Both the position numbers and the translations under genes were made by a program. From Hofstenia miamia (lineage: Eukaryota; Xenacoelomorpha; Acoela; Hofsteniidae), in contig CABFPE010000439.1 of the NCBI GenBank assembly GCA_900660155.1, forward strand, positions 75,229-104,093: a DNA stretch of 28,865 nt, read 5' to 3'. Numbering within the stretch: position 1 is the first letter of the stretch; each line of letters begins with the position of its first letter. Under the pieces are notes generated by a model. It saw only the letters and a list, made by a program, of their open reading frames with translations, was not told the DNA's origin and searched no databases. Positions 1-7,898 of the stretch are shown here, one piece after another.

Positions 1-297
1 TACGTTTCGGGTTCGAGTAATTTTTTAAATGAAATTCCTAATTCAATCGAGTTTTTTTTCTAATTCCGATTTTTTTATAGTATAAAACGTTTATTTTACA
101 ATAATTCTAAGCTAAAAAACAGTTTTTGTGATTGGTAAGAAAATTGATATCTAAAAAAAATTAATTTTTACTGTATTTTTGAGTGGATTTTTAAACGAGG
201 TTGAGTTTTGATGATTTCTCTTCCGAGTTTTTCCGATAGAGTCTTGCAAGCTTATTCGAGTTCGAGTTCTTAACATTCTGAGTACTCGAAAACCCTG
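1..297. mobile_element. Right end of a hAT-like MITE (left end outside the window)
   Basis: The stretch is rich in TCGAGT words and ends at 284-297 in a motif whose reverse complement begins CAGGGTTTTCGAGTACTC. A CAGGG start is typical of hAT-type terminal repeats. The 8 bp after it (GCTTAGCG) would be the target duplication, but the other end lies before base 1, so this cannot be checked. The interior has no coding frame. The class is inferred from one terminus only. Confidence 0.35.
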
Positions 298-1483
298 GCT
301 TAGCGATCGAGAGCTGTTGTGAGAGATTAGTAAGGGATGTTAGCCTGGAGAACTGCATGCAATTAAGTTACAAATAGGTCTGGGAATGATTTTCTCATGC
401 TTAGCTGGCTACTGTTCGTTCGCTTTACATGTAGTAAACAGTTCGTGAAAGGCTGATAGCCACTCTAGATATGTTATTTACTTATTAACTATTTTAGATC
501 AAAATTATTGACGCATAATTGACTGATAATCAACCATATTAATTGTGTGTTGTTTATATGTAGGGTAGAATATGCCTTAGTTTGTAGTTACCTTTTTATT
601 GTGTCCACAGCTAGTGTTGTGTCTTTTTATCGTCAGTCCTTACTGTATATATCTATTAATTAAATGTAGGAAGCTGCTCTAATTGTATTTTAACTCTTCT
701 TATTTTGTTGAATAGCAGCTAGTGTCATTTTCCTATCTATCAACTTGTTTATGTATTACGGTAACACACATTGAGAATGAGATTTAAGTCGATTAGTGAC
801 TGGTATTTTATTACACGATAAGTAAGGCACACATAATAGAACTCTTTCATTGAGATTGAGCTGAGTTGCCAGCGGATGGAATGAAGTGGATAACTGGGTG
901 GATCAAAACTGTCAGTGAACTGTCTCTATGATATGGCTTCAAGCAAGTGTGCCCATCAGACTCTACACTGTAATCACTTTTGATGGTGCTACCTAAATAG
1001 TAGTTTTAAATTGTTATACTATGGTTGGAGCAGTAATTAAAGTTATCTCTCTAGTTTTACAATTACTGAAAGAACAGTTAGAGTGGAAGTATAAATTACC
1101 CCGCATGTTAAAATCTGTTAGGCTCTGTATCTATTCTAAATCGTGCATTGCTAAGATACACATCGTTTCCTGGGTGATGATATTACAATAAACCTGCAAA
1201 ATTTCATGTTGATAGCTGCAATATTGACAGAACAATGGGCAACAATGTGTTTTTCATGAAATTTAGAGGGAGTATAGAAAGCAACTAACATTGCTTAACA
1301 AGAGAACAAGAAATAAATAAATCAATTATTACAATGGTTTTGCCATGAATTTCTTAAGTTTACATTAATTATTAAGTAATGGTGATAATATACCTGGTAG
1401 AGTGTTCATTTGAAGCACAAAATTATAATAGTCCTTTATACACTCTGTAAAATTTTGATATTCATGAAATGGTCAAATAATGT
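298..1483. other. No gene seen; AT-rich intergenic or intronic DNA
   Basis: Every frame is broken by frequent stops and I see no recognisable repeat ends or RNA gene. A short plus-strand frame starting at 1410 lies opposite the minus-strand frame at 1484-1798 and shows no protein-like signal. Confidence 0.5.
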
Positions 1484-1901
1484 TCAACTTGATGCAATTA
1501 ATGTCACTCCAATACTGCAGAATCCAGTAAGCAAACTAAACATGGCACTGCTTTTGTTCATCAGTAAGTTTGATGAAAGATTGTTGGATACATCAATAAT
1601 TCCAGTTGCTTTGGCAATGTTATGAGCAAAGGAATAAATATACCACTTTGCTGATGAGACATGGGAGCTAATGCATTTTGGATTGCTGGAATTTATTATT
1701 TCCATTAAAGATGCTTGGAGCAACATTGCTAGTTTTTTCATATCTTTGCTTGAGATTTGCAACAAACTGTCCAAGGCATAACTTGCCCTTGAAAGCATAA
1801 ATTATCTCAATTTGTCCCAAAATTTCACATGATAATTCAATTCTAAGTGGTAATATTTTGGAATATAAATAGCAGAAAATGAAAGCCTCATATGTATGCA
1901 T
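1484..1901 (-). pseudogene. Possible coding remnant, two overlapping minus-strand frames
   Basis: Two frames overlap: 1901 to 1668 (77 codons) and 1798 to 1484 (104 codons). If coding, one frameshift near 1780-1800 would join them. The downstream frame has a helical, Ser/Leu-rich first half and a hydrophobic C-terminus (residues about 80-103, MFSLLTGFCSIGVTLIAS), which could be a membrane segment. I recognise no family and see no clear splice sites or promoter. The nearest coding DNA is the tandem family from 2785, on the same strand, but I see no convincing similarity to it. It may be chance. Confidence 0.2.
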
Positions 1902-2784
1902 TAGTTATGAAAAATAAGAGCAAAAGGATGTGACTATGTAGAAATGTACAAACAAAAATCAACAAAATTTCAATGCACATGGTATATAATACAAGACCAA
2001 AAATATATTATAAAATTAAACTTAAATTTTTAAATTTTGGTTTAGCTTTTCAATATTAGGGAGATCTCCAAAAAACTTACTACGTGCATATGATATCTTT
2101 TCCATTTATTAAATAAATCTTTTTCTGTACACTATATAGTGTCATGCTCTATGTAGACCTACACTTTTCTAATAATGAGAAGGTATTATTCAAATATATC
2201 TCTTTCCATTCTACTTCTCAAAAAGTTAATTAATATTCAAATTGTAATGTTAACTTTGCTTAATGCGACAGTTTCTAATCCGGATATTTCACGAAATAAG
2301 TTTTGATCATTTATTAAATCAAAAGCTATCAATTATGAGTTGCCTAAGAAATTGTGAATTCTAATTTGTTTTTTCTATGCTATTCAGGTTTTTTAAAACT
2401 AACAAATAATTTAATTACAATATTAAATAGGGCGCGAACTCATTAAAAGAATTACGTCCTGCTTTGATATGTAAGCACATGAAAGCATTTAATATTTGAT
2501 ATTGTAATTACAAAAGGGCTCCATTAATTTCGCTAACCTGAGTGTGTATTGGCTGCACACTGAATTAGTCAATCAATATAATTTATATCGAATTATAAAC
2601 AAATAGAATCATTATGAAAATACAGTGAACACTTTTCAAGCAAAAAGACTTGAACATGTAGTTAAAATCATTCAAGAGAAGAAAATTTCACTTCTAGATA
2701 CATTTTATTTTAAATCAAAGTAAATTATTTTTGCACTCATCAATAATAATTCACTTAGTACTATTTAATGTAATTAAAATAAAT
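1902..2784. other. No gene seen; AT-rich spacer
   Basis: The stretch is dominated by A/T runs and stop codons in all frames. No repeat termini, tandem array or conserved motif was noticed. Confidence 0.5.
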
Positions 2785-3700
2785 TTATGTTAACGAAAAA
2801 ACGCCAATAAATCCAAATATAGATAAGTGCATAGTATAAGAGTTAGTTATTGAGTGATATTTGGAATGAAACTTTATAAAAAACTTAACATTTTCCATAT
2901 ACCAACATATGAAATCATATAATGCATCCTTGATTTCATTAACTTTCTCTTTAACTTGGCTTAACTTTTCAGCAAAATATTCTAAAATCTTGGACCAATT
3001 TTTAGTTACCATGACAATTAAATTTCCAAACGGAACACCAAATTGGTCTCCTACAAGCCCAGAAACAAAAATGAAAGCTGTTGATAAAATTCCTGAATTG
3101 ATAGGAACTGGGGTTGCAAACATAACAGCTAATGCCATTCCTGCATATCTAAAGCAGCGCCTTGAACATAATACGATCATTTTTTCTGTAAAAACTTCTT
3201 CGTCCAAGCAATCTTCATGTAGCTCACTTATGAGGTCATAGAGTTCACAGATTTCAATTAATACCATTACTTTAGGTGGTACATCTCCATATTGAAAACA
3301 TATTACCTTTACTACCCATTCGCAAAGGCGTTCTTTGGAAAAAGCCTCCATCATGGCCAATAAACAATTTTTAGCAGTTTTCTAAATACCACAACTTAAT
3401 GATATATTCACGTCAAGTGATTGATTAAATCCTGTTTTGCAATATACTGGAAAATCACTATTTTTTTTAAATTCAATTAAGTTATTGTTGTCAAGCAATT
3501 TCCTTGCCAAATTAATTACACTCTTTTCATCAAGGTTGTTTTCGTAGTCATATCTATTTATGCACATAAATGTAGAAAAAATGAAAGTTTTCCGCATTAC
3601 TATCCACCCAAAAATGCATAGTCAACAGCAACACGTTCAATAACATTGATTTCCCCTATAATTTATATCTTCTACAATAGCTTCGTTTCATTTACTAAGT
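2785..3700 (-). pseudogene. Copy A of an unrecognised tandem gene family (broken)
   Basis: Read leftwards, this is a close paralogue of copy B: both share an INRY[DE]YENN motif, KTGFNQSL and a conserved EAFSKE block. Three breaks are visible. Homology to B stops near 3690. A 4-base loss plus an insertion of about 20 bases at 3600-3660 shift the frame. At 3382-3384 a TAG replaces the TGG (Trp) that B has in its CGIWDT motif. Beyond that stop the frame stays open for about 190 codons to 2785. This part includes a segment B lacks: a hydrophobic, Gly-rich stretch (residues about 72-108 of that frame) that could be one or two membrane helices, followed by an amphipathic Lys/Glu helix (about 119-150). 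I do not recognise the family. A spliced gene is possible but no intron is evident. Confidence 0.6.
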
Positions 3701-4050
3701 GTGTTACCACAACATGAGTCCGATTGTATATTTAATGCAACCCACCCTAATCACTGTTGCCTTTTATTAATCATTTAACTTCGTGCGTGTGCATCAAGGT
3801 TTGCGTTGTTTTTTTACAAGCAAATTTCCATTGTATATGTACATATATTTCTCACAGATTTCTTTTGGATTGCAAATTTATTTAATCATACTCCTTCCAT
3901 TACTCTGTATTATGTTATTCACACTTCTTACTAATATGGTTATTAAACATTTTAATCAATCTTACTGGAGAATTTTCTGTTATTGTAGAATAAAATAATT
4001 TTTCGCGAACTGTAAATAGTTTTTTTCAATATAGCAATTTCCCTTAAGTA
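3701..4050. other. Spacer between family copies A and B; no gene seen
   Basis: There is no similarity to the B coding region here. A plus-strand frame at 3783-3998 is hydrophobic and low in complexity and lacks other support. Confidence 0.4.
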
Positions 4051-4791
4051 TTACATTTGTAATACTGTGTTGGACAAAACATTTATGAATTTCTTATTAT
4101 GCGCAAATAATGCTGCCAAAATAGCTATTTCTACGAATATCTTNAGGCCATAGAGTTCATGGATTTCATTAAATACCAATTCTTGAGGTGCTACATATCC
4201 ATATTCAAAACTTATTACCTTTACTACCCATTCGCAAAGGTTTTCTTTTGAAAAAGCCTCCACCATGTCCAATAAAACATTTTTAGCAGTGTCCCAAATA
4301 CCACAACTTAATGATATATTCACCCCAAGTGATTGATTAAATCCTGTTTTGCAAAATACTGGAAAATCACTATTTTTTCTAATATCAATTAAGTTATTGT
4401 TTTCAAGCAATTTCCTTGCCAGTTTAATTACACTCTTTTTATCAAGTTCAATGTTGTTTTCGTACTCATATCTATTTATGCACATAAATGTAGAAAAATT
4501 GTAAGTTTTCTGTATTACTTCATCAGCAACACGTTCAAAAACATTGATTTCACCTGTTTTATAATTTATATCTTCTACAATAGCTTCGTTTCGGCGGCCC
4601 ACTATATTAAGAAAACTTATGTGATCAGCTTCCCGAATTTCTTTAATTCCATCCACTTTCATCTCCATTCTCTTTACTTGACGATCTTTTTCTTCATTAA
4701 ATTTGGAGTCATTATTCAACTCTAATAAATGAGGTTTCCCAGCAACTAATTTATCATCCTTATTTTCTGACAATTTTGAAGATTCAGCCAT
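4051..4791 (-). CDS. Copy B of the unrecognised tandem family, about 246 codons, containing one N
   Basis: The frame is open from the ATG at 4789-4791 to a stop at 4051. The N-terminus (residues 1-50) is charged and Lys/Glu-rich, with no signal peptide. Residues about 66-215 match copy A with few substitutions and no frameshift, so B is the better-preserved copy. Residue 216 is the codon CTN (minus strand), which is leucine whatever the base. Immediately after it, similarity to A ends and the protein continues into KIFVEIAILAALFAH, a short hydrophobic C-terminus. That tail matches the remnant at 4802-4903, not copy A. The C-terminal 30 residues may therefore be joined by a deletion or an assembly seam. 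A membrane-anchored or pore-type protein is conceivable but is only a guess; no family was recognised. Confidence 0.5.
   Translation of the reverse strand: MAESSKLSENKDDKLVAGKPHLLELNNDSKFNEEKDRQVKRMEMKVDGIKEIREADHISFLNIVGRRNEAIVEDINYKTGEINVFERVADEVIQKTYNFSTFMCINRYEYENNIELDKKSVIKLARKLLENNNLIDIRKNSDFPVFCKTGFNQSLGVNISLSCGIWDTAKNVLLDMVEAFSKENLCEWVVKVISFEYGYVAPQELVFNEIHELYGXKIFVEIAILAALFAHNKKFINVLSNTVLQM
4144..4144. other. Single ambiguous base at a homology boundary
   Basis: The only N in the window. Sequence to its right matches copy A (3233 onward), and 44 bases to its left (4100-4143) match 4860-4903 with 3 differences. Both similarities reach exactly to the N. Confidence 0.9.
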
Positions 4792-4801
4792 TTCAAAAAG
4801 C

Positions 4802-4915
4802 TTAAGGAGTGAACGAACTATTGCCTTTAAGATTCAACAGAATGTGCTTTTCAAGTCTATGCGCAATTAATACTGCCAAAATAGCTATTTCTCCGAATAT
4901 CTTCACACTACCAAT
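4802..4915 (-). pseudogene. C-terminal remnant of a third family copy (C)
   Basis: Upstream of B and in the same orientation, a minus-strand frame reads KIFGEIAILAVLIAH and stays open from 4903 to a TAA at 4802-4804. It differs from the C-terminus of B (4100-4143) at 3 of 44 bases. Upstream of about 4920 the frame hits a stop, so only the last 35-40 codons survive, or this is a terminal exon: an AG lies at about 4906-4907. With A and B it suggests a head-to-tail array. The stretch is short, so the call rests mainly on the repeat. Confidence 0.4.
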
Positions 4916-5007
4916 TGCATATTAGTGTTCTATTGTGACTAAACATTCATATAAGTGCGCCAATTTGGTTAATGCAAATCTCATTTCTATGAAATATATG
5001 GATGTTA

Positions 5008-5254
5008 CAGTAAGATCGTGTAATAATAATTTCTAGTGAATTTGTAAAGTTGCTATTTTAATTAAAAACTTCATAAATTTACTAAGTTTGAGGAGTAGGG
5101 GTCGGGATTAGTGTTAGGGTTTGGTTAAATATTTTTCCAATAAATACATGAAGTATCTAGGTATATTGTTTTCATAAAGTTAGATGAAATATCAATTTTA
5201 AAATTTGCTGAATTTCAGGGAGCTCACGAAATTTCTAATTTCACAATCTTACTG
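5008..5254. mobile_element. MITE-like element with imperfect terminal inverted repeats
   Basis: The left end CAGTAAGATCGTG (5008-5020) and right end CACAATCTTACTG (5242-5254) are inverted repeats with 12 of 13 bases matching, and weaker pairing continues inward for about 20 more bases. The left end is preceded by TA, but the right flank is AA, so the TA duplication expected for a mariner-type element is degraded or absent. No coding capacity. Confidence 0.4.
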
Positions 5255-5256
5255 AA

Positions 5257-5274
5257 ATATATATATATATATAT
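5257..5274. repeat. (AT)9 microsatellite at the 3' edge of the Penelope-like element
   Basis: Perfect AT dinucleotide run. It separates the MITE at 5008-5254 from the Penelope-like 3' end. Confidence 0.85.
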
Positions 5275-5355
5275 TATGAAAGATTTATTCCGCAAACATG
5301 TTTCGCTACAAACATATATATTCGTCAGTGCATATATAGAGTATAGAGGGAAAGT

Positions 5356-5793
5356 TTAGAAAAGTTTAAGAATGCTAACATGGTTTAATTGTCTATTTAA
5401 AAGTTTTTTACGTTGTTGTTTTATTAATAATGCTTCAGTGATCTTGGTATGTTTGTTCTTTGTTAATATTTTAAAATGATCTTTTGTTGCTTGGTGATGA
5501 TGTAAGTAAATTTCTGATGTTAGGTGACCTCTTAGGTGTTCTTTAATTCTAATTTCCAAATGTCTTCTTGTCTCCCCGATGTATGAGGCATTACACTCAT
5601 CACAAGAATATTTATAAACAATAGAGGAAGACAAGAGCATTGGGATCGGATCTTTGTTTGAGAAAAAGTTTGAGGTCTTAGTTGTTGTAAATGTTGGAAT
5701 TATCTTAGTTTCATATATCTTTAATTTTTTGTTGATTCTTTTAAGTTGGTGTTCGATATATGATTGTCGTTCTTTAATATAAGGTAAATTCCA
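5356..5793 (-). CDS. GIY-YIG endonuclease domain of a Penelope-like polyprotein (fragment)
   Basis: The frame is uninterrupted for about 145 codons and begins at the truncation point, with no true start; the upstream in-frame ATG lies across the AT repeat. The entry region (NLPYIKER, residues 18-25 counting from 5841) matches the linker preceding the endonuclease in PLEs. The domain shows the GIY-equivalent VYKYS (75-79), a Cys pair (C80, C83), the YIG motif in ASYIGET (85-91), an Arg-rich segment with EH (92-102), and the conserved Glu in ITEALLI (136). This endonuclease nicks target DNA for PLE insertion. The intact motifs suggest a relatively young fragment, but without reverse transcriptase it is not an autonomous element. 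Confidence 0.8.
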   Translation of the reverse strand, partial: WNLPYIKERQSYIEHQLKRINKKLKIYETKIIPTFTTTKTSNFFSNKDPIPMLLSSSIVYKYSCDECNASYIGETRRHLEIRIKEHLRGHLTSEIYLHHHQATKDHFKILTKNKHTKITEALLIKQQRKKLLNRQLNHVSILKLF

Positions 5794-5797
5794 ATAA

Positions 5798-5817
5798 ATA
5801 TATATATATATATATAT
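5798..5817. repeat. (AT)10 microsatellite at the 5' truncation point of the PLE
   Basis: Perfect AT dinucleotide run directly upstream, in element orientation, of the first PLE-like codons. Confidence 0.85.
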
Positions 5818-6496
5818 TGTTTTTGTGAAAATGCTTATCAAAATTTTAATTCAATTCAAAGTAAAATTACAATTCCAAAAAGTGAAAGGCTTGATTGCGA
5901 TAGGTAACGGAAACGCTTCAAGCAATTCAGTAACCACAACTCAACGTTGAATGGTCCAATATTTTAATGCCATTGTTCTATAACAACTCCGAAAATGCTT
6001 AGCGAAGGATTGCGATTTTTAAGTTTCATGTATAATTATTTTATAATTAAGATTTAGATATTTATAAATATATGAGAGATAATAATTTTAAATATTTATT
6101 GTGCTTGAGTTATTTTCTAGCCATTTGAAGTTTATTTTTATTGATACTATTTTTTCATATACATAACCTTGCTTTCTCAAGATAGGGTTAAAATTTTAAT
6201 AGAAACAAGGGGTTATTTTTGTAGATTCAGCTTTGAATTACAAGTAACCAAATTCTAGAAAGGTGCGGAAACAAAGGTATGTATACCTGGCCTAATCTAG
6301 ATATCTGTGCTTGTATTTTAAATTCTAGAACTCTTGAGAATGTTCTAAAAATCTCCATATTTGGAAATCAGATATCGCGGTATCCAATCTTTCAAAATTA
6401 ACTGTCAATCATTTTAAATTCCGGAATTCTAAGAAATTAATTTTAAATATTAACTCTGTTTGAATTATTTTCTAACTATTGCTAAATTTATTGATA
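5818..6496. other. No gene; contains a degenerate direct repeat
   Basis: No convincing coding frame. About 60-70 bases around 6086-6160 and 6440-6500 are similar: both contain AATTTTAAATATT, then GA[GA]TTATTTTCTA, then TTTATTGATA. The copies are about 360 bp apart. Another loose match links 6355-6430 with 7230-7305 (TTTGGAAATCAG, then TTTCAAA/TTAATT words). Confidence 0.35.
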
Positions 6497-6700
6497 ATGG
6501 ATGATCTAAACACAATAAGGAATGAAGTTGCTGCACTTATAAATCGAATTTCGCCGAAAATTAAGAAAACAGAACAGTTTTCATGCAAGGAGTTTTTGGA
6601 AGAGTTTAGCGAGAAATATAATATTAAGTTTGAAGAAATAGAAGTAGAAGAAGAAGAAGATCGTATATTAACAACTGGAGACGTTAAGAAGAACGAATGA
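6497..6700 (+). CDS. Small acidic hypothetical protein or first exon, 67 codons
   Basis: The frame runs from ATG 6497 to TGA 6698-6700; the upstream part back to 6479 lacks an ATG. The product is charged and helical: MDDLNTIRNEVAALI at the start, a Lys/Glu middle and a run of acidic residues (EIEVEEEEDR, about 47-56). No signal peptide, membrane helix or known domain. The acidic run partly reflects a GAA/GAAG-rich stretch, so low complexity could have produced the open frame. It could be a short gene or an initial exon. Unrecognised. Confidence 0.25.
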   Translation: MDDLNTIRNEVAALINRISPKIKKTEQFSCKEFLEEFSEKYNIKFEEIEVEEEEDRILTTGDVKKNE

Positions 6701-6959
6701 AAGTTTTAATCTAGGAAATAACTACAGTTATTCCACTTTCGAACAAGCCAAAGAGCCGCTAATAATGTTAAACAATCAAATTTTCTTATTGTTATTTGAA
6801 AAAAGTATGTTTCGCCATAATGGCAGGAGAAATCCATGAAAACATTGAATGTCTATGCATTAATTAAAGAAAAATGCATTTGTTTAAAAAATTGAAAAAA
6901 GACATTCCATTTTCAACATCATGGATAAACTTTTTTATTTGCATATACAAGATAAGTGT

Positions 6960-7217
6960 TCAACTACCTGCTATTAAACAATGCGCAGTTTCATTATGAA
7001 AACTGTGCACTTTTAGCACACTGTTGCTAACTAAGAGTGCATAGTTTTCCGAACTAAAAACTGTGAGTGTGAAAAATCTTCCAACTGTTTCTGCCAGCGC
7101 ATCGACAACCCAACTACCTCCACAAGCTCCAACAGCTAAAGTGTCTGCTAAAATGGAGCAACAATAATTGTAATATTGCATAATTAAATAAAAAAATGCA
7201 TCTTTTGTTTTAGACAT
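6960..7217 (-). CDS. Unrecognised exon-like open frame, 85 codons
   Basis: The ATG at 7215-7217 opens a frame to a TGA at 6960. A pyrimidine-rich stretch ending in TTTTAG sits just upstream of 7147, so the true unit may be a terminal exon 7147-6960 that starts at ADTLAVGACGGSWVV. The composition looks protein-like (Gly, Ala, Val, a hydrophobic core, few low-complexity runs). A second exon-like frame lies upstream on the same strand at 7469-7798. I recognise no family. Confidence 0.25.
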   Translation of the reverse strand: MSKTKDAFFYLIMQYYNYCCSILADTLAVGACGGSWVVDALAETVGRFFTLTVFSSENYALLVSNSVLKVHSFHNETAHCLIAGS

Positions 7218-7468
7218 GTAGATTTATATCAATTTTGGAAATCAGTACTGGTAGTATCAAATGTGTCAAACTCAATTGTTAATTAAATAATTTTCAAATT
7301 CTATTTTTAAGCAAAACATAATGACCGTTAAATGTCCTAATAAGGGACTCTTTTTTAAGAAATTCCTAGAATTGTTCCTAATCCTAGAACAACCCATAGA
7401 TTGAAAAATCGCCCGTAACTGTCGTGGAGAATTGAATGTGTATGACAACATTTGATAATTACAAATAA

Positions 7469-7798
7469 CTATTCAAATAGGCTTGTTAAACATCCATCTC
7501 TTGGACCAATCAAACCAATTTTCTGGTCGAATTTATCTAGAATATCACTTATAAAAATGTTCTTGTCAAAATTAGCCATATATAGACGTTGGTAAGCTAA
7601 GCAAGCCTTGAGAATCACAGGGTTTAAATCAGAATTATTAAATTTTTGTATTTCAAAGTTATCTACTACTTAGTTTATAACTTCTGTTGGACTGGTTAAT
7701 TCACGTTTCCTTGGTTCATTCAATTTTGAACGACCTGTAGATTGCACACCATAAGTTTTTTCATTTTCTCCTGTTTTGGTATTATTTACTGTTTTCAA
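7469..7798 (-). pseudogene. Unrecognised exon-like frame with one in-frame stop, cut by a LINE
   Basis: A minus-strand frame of 110 codons runs from 7798 to a TAG at 7469-7471, with a single internal TAA at 7670-7672. It encodes a balanced, protein-like sequence, including ANFDKNIFISDILDKFD near the C-terminus. Its upstream side meets the (GA)n tail of the LINE at 7811, so the insertion separates it from any earlier exons. Together with 6960-7217 it might be the residue of one gene. The family is unknown and the stop may be a decay mutation. Confidence 0.3.
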
Positions 7799-7810
7799 TA
7801 TAATTGGTTA

Positions 7811-7829
7811 AAGAGAGAGAGAGAGAGAA
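7811..7829 (-). repeat. (TC)n 3' tail of LINE-A
   Basis: An AG/GA run on the plus strand, so (TC)n on the element strand, lies immediately beyond the LINE 3' stem-loop. CR1/L2-group LINEs end in short tandem repeats rather than poly(A). Confidence 0.7.
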
Positions 7830-7834
7830 CATCG

Positions 7835-7852
7835 CAACCTTCCTTAAGGTTG
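7835..7852 (-). promoter_or_regulatory. LINE-A 3' terminal stem-loop
   Basis: CAACCTT and AAGGTTG form a perfect 7-bp stem around a 4-base loop, 6 bases inside the tandem-repeat tail. In related LINEs such as UnaL2 a stem-loop at this position is recognised by the reverse transcriptase to start target-primed synthesis. That role is inferred here from position. Confidence 0.55.
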
Positions 7853-7898
7853 AATAAAAGTAAATTGTACAACAAATAAAAAATATACACAAAGATCA

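Larger units (their letters stand above)
5275..5817 (-). mobile_element. 5'-truncated Penelope-like retroelement (PLE) fragment
   Basis: The fragment contains the PLE GIY-YIG C-terminal domain. Downstream of its stop is a short 3' tail that reads, on the minus strand, CTGACGAAT, then GTAGCGAAACATG, then AATAAATC, the kind of 3'-terminal sequence often seen in such elements. The reverse-transcriptase part is missing. Both edges of the copy are (AT)n runs (5257-5274 and 5798-5817), so it inserted into, or generated, AT repeats. Confidence 0.75.

Noticed and set aside
1410..1625. Plus-strand frame of 71 codons
   Set aside because: Opposite the minus-strand frame at 1484-1798; composition not protein-like.
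2909..3241. Plus-strand frame of 110 codons
   Set aside because: Antisense shadow of family copy A, whose protein matches copy B.
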